64,000 nucleotides of DNA, taken from contig JASKMD010000029.1 in assembly GCA_030144725.1 (NCBI GenBank), positions 561,849 through 625,848 on the forward strand, given 5' to 3'. Source of the DNA: Haematococcus lacustris. Its lineage: Eukaryota; Chlorophyta; Chlorophyceae; Chlamydomonadales; Haematococcaceae. The position numbers and the translations under genes are program-made. The notes under the pieces were generated by a model, which worked only from the letters and a program-made list of their open reading frames with translations, searched no databases and was not told where the DNA came from. This document shows positions 21,422 to 31,830 of this stretch, one piece after another (position 1 is the stretch's first letter; every line of letters starts with the position of its first letter).

Positions 21422-24400
21422 ATGCTAGCTCGCAGCTCGGCGAGGCTGCCCGTGAGAAGCATTCGATCCTGGTGCCACAACTCGCCACGCTCACGCCATC
21501 TGATGTCAGCGACCAGCGCACTCAACTACCCCCGCCCCATTGTGATTAACCCATCATCAGGTGCGCCCACCGCTACCGTGTTCTTCTTGCATGGTCTTGG
21601 GGACACGGGCGAAGGCTGGTCCGACATGGGGCCGGAGGTGAGCGGGCCACTTGGGTGCACTTGGCTGTCCCTTCTACTCAATAACACCCAGCCAGCGTAC
21701 CTTCTATGCAGTTTGCAGCTTCCCTGAAAGATGTGCGTTTCATCTTCCCCACCGCCCCCAGGCGACCCATCACTCTAAACTATGGGATGTCCATGGTAAA
21801 AGTGGGCCTGGAGTGGCATGTCATGCACATGTGCTGCCTCGGGCATGGCACCCATGTAGCCATGAGGGACACATACATGCTAGTTGTCAGGCACATGCAT
21901 GCCTTAAATAGATCCAGAGGCTAATGGTTATACACCCACCTGCCTCCATCTTTATCTCTTTTCCTGCAGCCGGGCTGGTATGACATCCCTAGTCTTAATG
22001 AGATCACGAGCAAAGAAGACACAGAAGGGCTCTTGGAAAGCAAGAGGTATTGTGGGGTAGAGGGAACAGGCTGGCACTTGGGCAGAAGCTGCCTCCTGGA
22101 TGCATGCCAACAGACTCTGGGATAATCATCTTTACTTCTATCATTCCTTGGATAGTTCCATGCAGTGCCATGCAGGTGCGCACTCTTATAAATGCAGGGC
22201 AGGCAAAGATTGGTAGCCAGGGACACAGCCTAGCGTTGGCTGTAGGTCTTTACCTTGCCACAACAAAATGGTCAGTACCAGTGGCAGCACCAGCACCACC
22301 AGCACCACCAGCCCTGCAGGTCGGCTACTCAGCTGTGCAGACAACCTACAACACCAGCGCCTCACGGTGCTCGCCCACACTGGCTGCCGCTGTGCAGCTG
22401 TGTGGGTTGCTCCAGCCAGAGCCTGAGCCTGGCCTGCAGGTATGTGGAGCAGCTGATTAACGCGGAAGTAGCAGCCGGCATTCCCAGCCAACGCATCGTG
22501 GTGTGTGGCTTCTCTCAAGGCGGGGCGATTGCACTGCTGATGCTTCGCTCAAACCTCAAGCTGGCCGGCATTGTAGGTGGGTGGTTAGGTGGTTAGGGTT
22601 CAACACAGGGTCCTGTGGCGCTCAGGCAGGCAGTGGGAGTGTGGCTGTCCCTGTGCCGGGTTAGTAGGCAAGCACTGGCAGGCAGTGGCAGTGGCAGTGG
22701 CAGTGTACCCTGGCTCCCTTTACGCCATTCTTGATTGCACTGCACCAACTATGTCAGTAGGGCAGGGGGGTCAAAGGTCAGCATGGCCGCAGGGCAGGTG
22801 GTCAAAGGTCAGCAGGTCAGAGAGAGGGGTGGCTCTTGCTAACATCCATTGCTCTGTGTTCCTGCACTGCGCTGCCCCTTCACCGCACATTGCACTGCAG
22901 AGACAGCAGCAGCAGCAGCACAAGGCACCAGCTCGCCTTATGCACCAAAGCGCCAGCACTGCTGCAGGACATGCAGCTCAGTTGTCCTAGCCACCATCAG
23001 TCTTGCCAGCAGGTTGCTCTGTGCGGTGCTGCTGCCCCAGGCCTGTCCACCTACCTGCCCATGTCCAAGGTCCCTGGGATTCTGTCTGACACCAACAAGG
23101 ACACCCCCATCTTGATGTGCCACGGCGACAGTGATCAAGTGGTGGGTGGGTGAGAGGGTGGGTGGGCAGGAGGGTGGGTAGATGGGTGGGTGGGTGGGCC
23201 GGTTGTGACAGCATTGGTCAAATTAGTCAGGTATAAGCGACGACAATGCAGGTGGCCAGGCAGGTCATCAAGGGCCGTGGCTACGCTTAGTCAGGCCACC
23301 TGTCAGGCCACCTGGGAGGGTCAACGCCACCATGAAGCAAAGTCAGCCCTTCTAGTACAGCTGACCTGACCTAACCGCCTGCCTGTGTCAGGGGCCAGGG
23401 CGATGATAAGGTGGCCAGCAGCAGGGTAACGCAAGCAGGCGGAAGTGTGAGGGGCTGCATGGATGCTGGGCTTAGTGCGGGGTGGCAGGCTGATTTGTGC
23501 CACGGCGGGCATCAGGGATCGGGCACAACCTGCCAACTGCGCTGGTGAATGGATCAGCTCAAGTGCCCTGCTGGTCCCCTGCAACGTGAACCCAGGTCAC
23601 CAGACCAATGAAACAGTTGACTGTGCTGCTGCGGGAGTAACATTCATATGCAGCACCTTGGCCCTGAGCCTAGAGCCTTCATTGCCGTAGAACACTAAGT
23701 GTGGAACACCACAAGATGGTATTTTTGTCTGTGTGGAGTTGCCATGCACATGGCATACACATGCCATACACATGGGCATGGTCGCCTACCACCTACACTA
23801 TTGCCTGACCCAGATGGCTATGATGTAGAGTTGGCATGACAAGCATGCAGTAATTGCAAGCTGATGACAGCGCAAATGAGGGAGTCACACACTACTATGC
23901 CACAGCAAGCTCCTGCTGCTGCTGGGCCTTGGGTGGCTTGCCTCGCACCCGCTTGTACTCCAGCCCTGGGTACTCCTTGCCCTTGGCTGGTAGAGCTGGA
24001 CACCCACAAACGGTGGGCCTAACATTCATATGCAGCAGTAGCAGCAGCAGTAGCGGCGGCGGCCGAGGTGGCAGTGGCGACAGCAGCAGCAGTAGGTTGC
24101 CTGTCAGCATAAGTCACACCTCACTCTGTCCATGTGCTTGTTTGCTTAGGTTGCCTATCAATTTGGCCGGGAGTCCCACAGCGTGCTGACCAAACTGGGA
24201 GCAGACACTGACTTCGCGACTTTCAGCGGGATGGGGCATTCAGTGAGTGGTGCAAACATGCAGTGACTTGCACGATGCGACAGCTTGCGTCATACATGTG
24301 TGACCAGGGTGTGTGGTGAGGCCAGGTGCAGTGGAAGGATGACACAGCAGCTGGACTAGCCTGCCAGCACTGTATGTATCGCACATGTGGATCTGATCCT

Positions 24401-24798
24401 CTGCCACTGCGTCTCATTTAGTCTTCACAGGCCATGAGCACAGCCCTAGCAGCTTATGCAGGGTGCTTGCTGCCATGTGTGGTTGGGCCTGCGCCCCTCG
24501 TCATGCACGGCCCAGGCCAATTGACTGCATGCGTGGCCTGTTGTACAGCCCTAGTTACAACGCTGCCCAGCAACCACACTAAGCTAGTAGGTTGGGTACA
24601 TGTGGGCAAGGCACAACAATGGCATCAGCAGCACGGTCAGTACCGCACACAGCGTGGCCTCCTCCCCGCCCTGTCTGTCAAGGACTACACAAGTCGTTGG
24701 AAGCTATGATGTGCTGCATGCGGCGTGATGTGCAGGCGTGCCCTGCGGAGTTCAAGGTCATCAAGGAGTTCCTGGCCAAGCGCTTGCCGCCCTTGTAG
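21422..24798 (+). CDS. Acyl-protein thioesterase (phospholipase/carboxylesterase family)
   Basis: Serine hydrolase of the alpha/beta fold that removes palmitate from cysteine in proteins (family knowledge). Seven exons in full phase: 21422-21637, 21712-21795, 21970-22046, 22440-22576, 23041-23141, 24150-24242, 24736-24798, giving 256 residues. Visible motifs: FFLHGLGDTGEGW, the region before the nucleophile (PGWYDI), nucleophile Ser in VVCGFSQGGAIA, GLSTYLP, the Asp in MCHGDSDQVV and the His in FSGMGHS, so the triad is complete. The first ATG adds about 27 residues rich in Arg and Ser (MLARSSARLPVRS...), which could be an organelle presequence; the second ATG at 21503 gives the usual cytosolic-length protein. 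A TGTAA word at 25116 is a possible polyadenylation signal. The fifth intron carries an antisense TnpB/Fanzor-like fragment. Confidence 0.95.
23645..23995 (-). mobile_element. TnpB/Fanzor-like element fragment (A module plus short ORF end)
   Basis: In thioesterase intron 23142-24149, antisense. A module 23645-23887, then only the last part of the ORF (KGKEYPGLEYKRVRGK and a short Gln run) before the similarity stops at about 23995. RuvC-III motif and C module absent. Confidence 0.65.
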
Positions 24799-25151
24799 TT
24801 GGCTGTTGTACCACGGCCCTAGCAGGTGGCTAGACACCCATGATGACACGCTGCTGCCCTGCCTGGCTTTGTGCCGGGCTGCCTAAGGGCAAGACAATAA
24901 ACCGTGTGACCCTAGCCAACTCCTGAAAAGTCAACCTTTTGAGCTACCCTTCGCCGTATCCGTGAAGGAGTTGCAGGAGTTACAACCTGAGGCTGAGTTT
25001 GCGCATGCAAAGCTCTTCGGGTCAGCCCGTGCCGACATGCAGCTCGATGGTGAGCGGGCCTTCACGGGCGCTACCACTTCATTGCCCTAACTCTTACCCC
25101 ATAAATCGCGAACACTGTAAACCCTTCCAAACCATGAACTAAGTCCAGCCT

Positions 25152-25580
25152 GTGCCGGGCATGATGTGGTGTCCCCAGGAGCCCCCACGCCAGCTCCCTC
25201 AGTTCCCATCTAGCCAGGCAACACCACAGCCAGCAACCCCAGAGCCAGAGCCCAGCACTGCCCCGTCAGCCAAGCGCACCAAGGCTGAGCAGGCAGCCCC
25301 CACATGCACCCAGCCCACCAAGGGCAAGGGCCAGGCTAAATGCAAGGCTGCCAAGGCCAAACCAGCGCTGCAGCCAGGCTGGGGGGTAGACAGGGACTGC
25401 AACGCAGCGCTCAACATGCAGCGCACTGGGGAGAACAAGTGTCGCTCAATGAAGCTGGTCTGCCTGAGCTGCCAGCCCAAGGAGTACCCTGACCTGGGCT
25501 GTAAGTGGCTGAAAACCGTGCATCTAATGCAGGGGAAGCTGCCAGTACAAGCAGGTGCGAGACAAGCCACCCAGGGCTAA
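25152..25580 (+). pseudogene. TnpB/Fanzor-like ORF fragment, plus strand
   Basis: The only copy on the plus strand. Starts MPGMMWCPQEPPRQL, has PSAKRTKAEQ and PTKGKGQ linker blocks, then GVDRDCNAALNMQRTG. The usual R-x2-P-LELC-x-WP block is altered (CRSMKLVCLSC), and the tail contains a small duplication before KLPVQAGARQATQG. It is followed in the same orientation by an A-module piece (about 25590-25680). The N-terminal third and C module are missing. Likely decayed. Confidence 0.6.
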
Positions 25581-26371
25581 ATGCAGCAGCAGGAGCCTGT
25601 TGTGGCACAGTAGTGTGGCCCCCCCCGTGAGCTGTCATCAGCTTGCATTTAGTGCATGCTTGTCATGCTAGTTCTAGGCAAAGGCCCGGGCACAGAGGTC
25701 AGGCAACAACTTAGGTGGAAGGGGCACATGCCATGTGTGTGGGAGGTTTACTCCATACAGACAAAACACTTCCCTAGTGAGGGGTGATATGATTGAGCCT
25801 TTGCGTTGGTGATTGTTGCCCGCTGGGTTGATTAGGGAGGTGCTGCCAGAATGGTTCCCATTCTGCTGATGTGCATGCGCAGGGTATTTATACCTCCCTG
25901 TTGAATTGGGTGGCCCCACCGTATCTTGGCGTAACCTGGGCAACTAGTCTTCCCATCTGAATTGGGCGGCCCCACCTCACATTGCACGTGACAATCTGTC
26001 AGCCTGGAGATCTGATGGCTGCATCACCACGCAGACAAATGCCTGAGTGGCCCTGGCACAACCCAGGCAACTCAGGCGATGGGGTGCTGGTCCCAGGCTA
26101 TGATGCTGTGGAGGCTATGTGGGCTGCATGGTAGCACTATGGGGCAGCACATGAGGCCCGCACTTGCCAAGTTGCAGGCTCCAGGCTGGTGGAGCGGCCA
26201 GATGTCCTTGCGCCCTTTTGGGGGCATTCACCTCTCAGGCTCACTGGTTGCGGCACAGCCATCATTGTGGGTGCACCTCACACTGCTGGTGGCCATGCAC
26301 AGCTGTGAATGACACTGCCGGTGCAGAACTCATCTACCGGTACCACCTTGCCACACATGCACTGCCCTACC

Positions 26372-26722
26372 CTACACCCGCCACGCTTTGGCTGCCCTGG
26401 CACAGGGGGTGTGTGGGGCTGCTGCCACCGCTCTAGCCACCGGCACACATGCACTGCATGGCGCATGCGGCAGGGCAGGGGTACGGTGTCCTGCAAAGGA
26501 GTCTCCCTCCTCCAGGGCCAACAGTCTCCGCTGCTTGGCTGCCTCCTCCATCAGGTCGTTGACATGCGCCTTGTCCAGGTGGGCAGCCTGTAGCTCGGGG
26601 CTGTCAGTGGTGAGGCTGTACCCACACGTCAGCTTGATGAAGAGCTGAGCCTCCTCCCCGCTCCATCCTAGCATGGCCCTGGCTGCCTTGGCGAAGAGCT
26701 TGACATAGCGCTCTGCATGCAT
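26372..26722 (-). CDS. Unassigned open frame, 116 residues
   Basis: The N-terminal 75 residues look like a helical protein (MHAERYVKLFAKAARAMLGW, then EEAQLFIKLTCGYSL, HLDKAHVNDLMEEAAKQRRL). The C-terminal part (HRTPALPHAPCSACV...) is low quality. A GGGTCA hexamer array lies immediately upstream and no splice model was built. It could be an exon of an unrecognised gene or a transposon-derived frame. Confidence 0.3.
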   Translation of the reverse strand: MHAERYVKLFAKAARAMLGWSGEEAQLFIKLTCGYSLTTDSPELQAAHLDKAHVNDLMEEAAKQRRLLALEEGDSFAGHRTPALPHAPCSACVPVARAVAAAPHTPCARAAKAWRV

Positions 26723-26726
26723 GCAG

Positions 26727-26800
26727 GTCAGGGTCAGGGTCAGGGTCAGGGTCAGGGTCAGGGTCAGGGTCAGGGTCAGGGTCAGGGTCAGGTCAGGTCA
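26727..26800 (+). repeat. (GGGTCA)n hexanucleotide array
   Basis: About eleven GGGTCA units, followed by GGTCA units to about 26812. Other CAGGGTCA words occur at about 51834-51850. Not a telomeric TTTTAGGG or TTTAGGG repeat. Confidence 0.95.
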
Positions 26801-26934
26801 GGTCAGGTCTATGTCAGGTCAATTCTATGTCAAGGTCCAGGTCCAGAGTCTATGCACCACCACCACTTGCCTGGGTTGGAGTAGTGCTGCTGCATGGCGA
26901 CCGTCAGCTGCATGGAGTGATGCATGGGCATGCG

Positions 26935-27750
26935 TAGAGTTGGCATGACAAAACATGCACTAAATGTAAGCTGATGACAGCTTCAAATGGGGGGGGCTTG
27001 CTGCTGCTGGCCCTTGGCTGGCTTGTCTCGCAGCCGCTTGTAGCCCAAGCCAGGGTACTCCTTGCCCTTGGCTGGCAGCTTCCCCTGCTCTGGCCAGTAG
27101 CACAGCTCCAGTGGGCGCCACCTGCTCTCCCCAATGCGCTGCATGTTCAGCGCTGCATTGCAGTCCCTGTCCAGCCACCTGCCTGGCTGTGGTGCTGGCT
27201 TGGCCTTGGAAGCCTTGCCTTTGCCCTTTGTGGGCTCAGCTGCCTCTGGCTCAGCCTTGGTGCGCTTGGTGCGCTTGGCTGGCAGGGGAGTGCTGGGCCC
27301 TGGCTCTGAGGCTGCTGCTGGCTGTGTGGCTGCCTGGCTGCTGCGTGGGGCCTGGGGGGGCCTGCGGGGGGCCACTACTGGGCACCACATCATGCCCCGC
27401 ACTGGCTGGTCACGCTGCTGGCTCCAGGCTGGGCGCACCAGGCGCTGTTCCACCTGCCCTGCTGGGGGCTTCCAGTCTGCAGGCCTGGTGGCCCTGCGCT
27501 TGTTCAGCTGCCTCTCACAAGGCTGCTGGCCATTCACCGCTGAGCTGACCCGGCTGGTGCGGTGCTCATCCACTAGTTTTCGCGGGCTTTCAATCGGAAG
27601 CGGCTCTTGCTCCGCGGCACAGGGCCGCTTCCTCAGAGGCATTGCGCCACTAGGCTCATATCTACTAACACCTGCTGATACCTACTTATAGCCAGGAGGC
27701 GATGTCACTCACTCCAAAAGGGCACTCCCAAAGGGCACTCCAAAAGGGCC
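26935..27750 (-). mobile_element. TnpB/Fanzor-like element, best-preserved copy (A end-ORF-C)
   Basis: A short A-module end (about 26935-26990), a continuous minus-strand ORF (27642 to 26983), and the C module (about 27645-27750). Intergenic, so not constrained by a host intron. The C module precedes the start codon directly, as in the 770-1046 copy. No terminal inverted repeats or clear target duplication were seen. Confidence 0.7.
26983..27642 (-). CDS. TnpB/Fanzor-like protein, C-terminal form (219 residues)
   Basis: TnpB and its eukaryotic Fanzor relatives are RNA-guided RuvC nucleases tied to transposons (family knowledge). This ORF starts MPLRKRPCAAEQEPL (basic, NLS-like). It then has VDEHRTSRVSSAVNGQQPC, which parallels the Thr-Ser-x-Cys step before the TnpB zinc site. 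Next come PVRGMMWCP, a Pro/Lys linker (PAKRTKRTKAEPEAAEPTKG), and WLDRDCNAALNMQRIGESRW with the Asp expected of RuvC-III. It ends LELCYWPEQGKLPAKGKEY, GLGYKRLRDK, a Gln run and stop. RuvC-I, RuvC-II and the RNA-binding domains are missing: the N-terminal 25 residues run straight into the C-terminal third. It is therefore a deletion derivative, or an exon set whose other exons lie elsewhere. Nuclease activity is unlikely as it stands. Confidence 0.55.
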   Translation of the reverse strand: MPLRKRPCAAEQEPLPIESPRKLVDEHRTSRVSSAVNGQQPCERQLNKRRATRPADWKPPAGQVEQRLVRPAWSQQRDQPVRGMMWCPVVAPRRPPQAPRSSQAATQPAAASEPGPSTPLPAKRTKRTKAEPEAAEPTKGKGKASKAKPAPQPGRWLDRDCNAALNMQRIGESRWRPLELCYWPEQGKLPAKGKEYPGLGYKRLRDKPAKGQQQQAPPI

Positions 27751-28287
27751 CAGCTGCATAGCCCAGCTGCCCACCTCTACCGGTACCACCTTGCCCAGCT
27801 TGCCCACCTTGCCACACCAGTACCACCTTGCCACTCTCCTCTGTCAACCCCAACTGCTTGGCAGCGGTAGAGAATCACGGACAGGGCCTTTGCGGAGGGC
27901 CTGGAGCTGTGCGCAAACTACGCCTGGGAGTCCCAGTGGGACACTGGTGTGCAACACAGCAGTATACCTTAATTAAAGGCTTCAAGTATCCCTTCAAGTT
28001 GCGCTGTAGGTATCACCCACTGAAGTGCGCAGAGTCAGGGCAACGACTATTGGTGCTTGCAGCGACTATTGGTTGTTGGGCATTTGTGATGGCTTCTAGG
28101 ATGTGTGATGGCTTCACGTTGTTTTATTTATGGTGATAAAGACGAACAGTGCCTAGGCCAGTGCCGGAGGACCCCGACGACGACATTTTGGATCGCGACG
28201 AGGGGTGAAAACTTGAAGTGCGCAGAGTAACGAGTGACGTCCACGATCCGATTGCCCCTAGTCCGTGCTGTGCGATCGCGATCCGCC

Positions 28288-31200
28288 ATGAAGTCTTTGC
28301 TAAGCAGTTGGCAACCCGCCGCATGTCGGGTGAGCTATGCGAATCCAGTCTGCCGTCCCGTGGATTTGCAAAATCACTAACTTGGCGCAATGGCGACTAT
28401 GTGCAATGACGCTTACTGCGCATCATCAGATACAGGTCTTGAGCTCCAGATCTGGTGCGATGGTGCCTGTGACTCGGCGGAGCGTGAAAACGCATGCCAA
28501 AAAGCTCAAAGACACAGGCTTCGTCACTGAGGACAACAGTGGACGAGGAAATATCTTCCCGGTAAGCAGTACACCCCCGCACGACCCGTTGATGTTGTTC
28601 GTCCAAGGTCTCACGCTGTCGCACAACAAATCGCATGGAGTCTCGAGTCTGCACTCTGACAAGCACTAGGTGGGAGCCTGGTGTTGTGGTTGGGCACTGT
28701 GTCTCCAGAATGCAGCTCCATTTGACAGAAAGACAGAGTAAGGCCGTGACAACCCTGGCCATTTCTAGATGTATTGAAAGGGAAAGTACCATGCAAGCGA
28801 TGCTGGAGGATACCTTCCCAACCCAGCATGGCCTGTATCGAGGCTGCCTGCATGCCTGATCAGCTTGTATGTGTGTCATGCTAGAATTGGCTGGCCACGC
28901 CCTCAAGGGTCAGCCGCAGCTTCAGGGGTTACATTTCTGCAGTCAAAGAGACCCTGCACTGCTAAACTTTACGACTCTGTACTCTGTGGGTCATGTTATT
29001 GGTGCGGTGGGTAGGGTGGAATGGCTTAGGCTCATGATCACCTCATGCAAAAGCTTGTGGCAAAGCAGCTGGCCCACACCCCAGCCATGCAGACCATGGA
29101 GAAGGGCAGGCCAGGTGGCTGGCTTTCAGTGGCAGTTTAAGCAGCCCCAGGTTTCACTTTGTCCACAACCATGCCCCTAAAGCTACAATATCAAACCCCT
29201 GTCCCTGTTCCTGACAAAACTTAGATAAACAAGGCAGTTGGAGCGGTCAGCACCTTGGCCCTCAACCTAGAGCCTTCATTGCCATGGTACACTGAGCGTG
29301 GACCACCACAAGATGGTGTTTTTGTCTGTGTGGAGTTCCCATGCACATGGCATACACATGGCATACACATGGGCATGGTCGCCTACCACCTACACTATTG
29401 CCTGACCCAGAGGGCTATGATGTAGAGTTGGCATGACAAGCATGCAGTAATTGCAAGCTGATGACAGCTTTAATGGGGGGGCACACACTACTGTGCCGCA
29501 GCAGGCTGCTGCTGCTGGGCCTTGGGTGGCCTGTCTCGCACCCGCAATGTCATATGTTGTCGTATTATATGGAGTGAGAGGAGGAGCAGGGGACACCTGC
29601 CCCCCTGCTAGGTTTCTGACACACATGGAATGCATGCAGCACCTGGTGCTGGGGTGGCAGCTTGTCCGTACCCTGCTCACCCTATCCCACACAACCCCAT
29701 GCCAACCGCAAATCACCACAGCAGCCCTCTCCTGTCAGCCAGCAAGTAATATTTGTGCACACTGCCATGGCTTTTGGAATATTGGGACATCTGGATGATA
29801 AGATATTGCGGTATTGGAGTTTTGAGATATTGGGATCCCTTAGCATTATGGGGAAAGCAATACTTTTATTCTGCCGTGAAATCCAGCTCTGAAATCTCTT
29901 CGACCTCGCGTTCTGAAGTGGTCGCTATAACGATGAGCAGGCAGTATGCGTGGCTACAGGATGCCGGAAGAAGCACGGCTTCCCCGGGTCTTACTCAAAA
30001 GTGCACGGCTTGCACGGGTTTTATTGTGACCGCTGCCTCTCCGCATTCACTCCTGAAATAGTGAAGGGGGCATCGACAAAGCCCGGTCATTTTTTTCCTT
30101 TTTTTGATTAACAGCTTGATCTCTGAAACTATACTGTACATAGTTGGGATGATATAGTTGTTGGGATATTACATTGGGGTATTGAGATATTGGATTCTGA
30201 AGCAGCTGGCCTAGCTCTACGTAGTCAGGTTGTGCACACTCAGCTCCAGTGCACCTGTGCTCTGCCCACAACCCCCCTGCACCTCGCTGCACAGATCGTG
30301 TTGGGTTGCGTGGGCTGAGGGGCATGGGCTGAGGGGCATGGGCATGGGCTTGAGTGCAGACAGCATCCAAGGCATTCTACACCTCGCCAACGTCTGCCAA
30401 AGCGGCGCAACAGGGGCTGGGTGGTGCTCAAGGTAGGAAAGTGGTTGCTCAGGCCATTGTCACCCCAATCATCTCATAGGTGGGAGCAATCAATTGACAT
30501 ATGGAGCGAGCAAGCATGTCTTGTAAAGCTAACATCCACCCCATCATGTTCTGTATGCAATGGCAATGGACGAGTGAAGTGTGACATGCTGTGTAATGTT
30601 TCTCTCTCTTGTGTGTGTGTGTGTGCGTGTGTGACATGTCACTCTGAAGCTAGTCCTCCAACATTTCATGTACTGCAAGGGCTCTAGGCTCTATGACTCA
30701 TCACAGCATGGGACAAGCTACACCCGCCGTCTTGCATGCTCTCATCCCTGACCACTTGCCTCGCAGGCGCTGTTCTGGTGGTGGCAGCACTGGTCGTTGT
30801 AGGGGTGGCCACGGCTGGGGTGCTGTCCACAGGGAGCGGGGAGACCCTGAGCCAGGTTTGTTTGACAGCTGCTGGGGGGGCTACATGCATGGGCTGAACA
30901 CAGAATGTATTGACCACCATGCAGCATACACTACAGTGTGCTGACCATGCTCCTTTGTCCACACTCACATACTGGCATGACTGGGCGCAGTGGAGGGTGG
31001 AGTGTGCTGCAGTGTAGCACTCGTGGCTGTGGTAGCAGGCAGGCCACTGATATGGGGAGGTGGAGATCCTGACAGCTGGACAGGGTGGCATTCATTGTCC
31101 GTGGAAGCCATACACCTGCACCGCAATGAGCTAGCCAACAGCTCATCAGACTCAGGCTGCCCCAACCCATAGCCACCACAGTAGAACTACCGCCATCCAC

Positions 31201-31364
31201 TGACACTAGCCTTGCAGCAATTCACTCAGTCACAATATTGTGTGGTGCATGTCCTGATGGACCAGCAGCAGCTCGCTGTGCATGATGTTGCTCAGGTCCA
31301 AGACGCCGCCAAGGTGACGGATAGCCTCTCCACCATAGCGGATCGCCTGGCAGCCTCTCTCTGA
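28288..31364 (+). CDS. 158-residue single-pass membrane protein with plastid-type N-terminus
   Basis: Five exons, all in phase: 28288-28329, 28436-28561, 30360-30432, 30767-30855, 31218-31364. The N-terminus MKSLLSSWQPAACRVLSSRS is Ser/Arg/Ala-rich and lacks acidic residues, as in chloroplast transit peptides. The mature part has TEDNSGRGNIFP, then YTSPTSAKAAQQGLGGAQG, one hydrophobic span AVLVVAALVVVGVATAGVL, and a polar C-terminus ending LSTIADRLAASL. No named family is recognised; a thylakoid or envelope protein is inference. Because the exons are 42-147 bases, the gene is invisible to simple ORF scans, and a minus-strand shadow (31222-31530) covers its last exon. A TGTAA at 31682-31686 may be the polyadenylation signal. 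The 1.8-kb second intron contains an antisense A-module element. Confidence 0.75.
29246..29548 (-). mobile_element. A module plus ORF stub of the TnpB/Fanzor-like family
   Basis: In intron 28562-30359 of the membrane-protein gene, antisense. A module 29246-29491, followed by only about 55 bases of ORF end (Gln run and RDRPPKAQ-type tail). Downstream to about 30200 the intron is AT-rich with repeated GATATTGGGAT-like words. Confidence 0.65.
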
Positions 31365-31681
31365 GCCATAGTCCCACCCAGCAGTGCATGGTTGCCCAGA
31401 GTAGGGACTCAGCCTTGCTAGGTCGAACGCTTGGCACAAGGCCGCAGGGCAGTCTGCAACTAGAGATTGCTCGGTACCCAGCTGATGTTTCTGAGGTCTT
31501 GAATAGTGGTACTAGGAAAGTAACGGGCATAGACCGGAAAGTCCATCAGGGGTGTCGGAACTCCCCAACAGCGTCATCGCGAGTCGCACGAAAAGAATTA
31601 CCCCACCGTAGTGCATGGCAAGGAGCCTAGTTCAGCACAGTTGTTCCCCTACTATTACTACAGGGCAGGGGCTGTGTTATC

Positions 31682-31686
31682 TGTAA
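31682..31686 (+). promoter_or_regulatory. Candidate polyadenylation signal TGTAA
   Basis: TGTAA is the usual polyadenylation signal of volvocine green algae. This one lies about 320 bases after the stop of the 158-residue membrane-protein gene. Confidence 0.45.
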
Positions 31687-31830
31687 TCCGGTTTGTTTGC
31701 ATGCAGCAAGCATCCGGTACCACTACCTGATTCACTACCCCAACCCGCTTGCGAAGGCCGGGCAATCTATGATGGCATGAAACACATGCTCTGATGTAAG
31801 CAACAGCTTTAGCATTGCCTAGTGGACATG

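Larger units (their letters stand above)
24799..28287. other. Transposon-rich intergenic region
   Basis: Between the thioesterase and the 158-residue membrane protein. Holds two TnpB/Fanzor-like copies in opposite orientations (25152-25580 plus; 26983-27642 minus), a (GGGTCA)n array at 26727-26800, and an unassigned minus frame at 26372-26722. 27780-28140 has short plus frames with no recognised family. A similar CTACCGGTACCACCTTGCC phrase occurs at about 26334 and 27778. Confidence 0.5.

Noticed and set aside
26727..26800. (GGGTCA)n as an interstitial telomere
   Set aside because: The unit does not match plant or algal telomere repeats (TTTAGGG, TTTTAGGG).
770..27750. Terminal inverted repeats for the TnpB/Fanzor-like family
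   Set aside because: The A end (CAGCACCTTGG) and the complement of the C end (GCAGGAGCAGTCC) share only a few bases, and no target duplication was found.
31222..31530. Minus frames that look protein-like (for example DLARLSPYSGQPC)
   Set aside because: Covers the last exon of the plus-strand membrane protein, which fits phase and ends cleanly.
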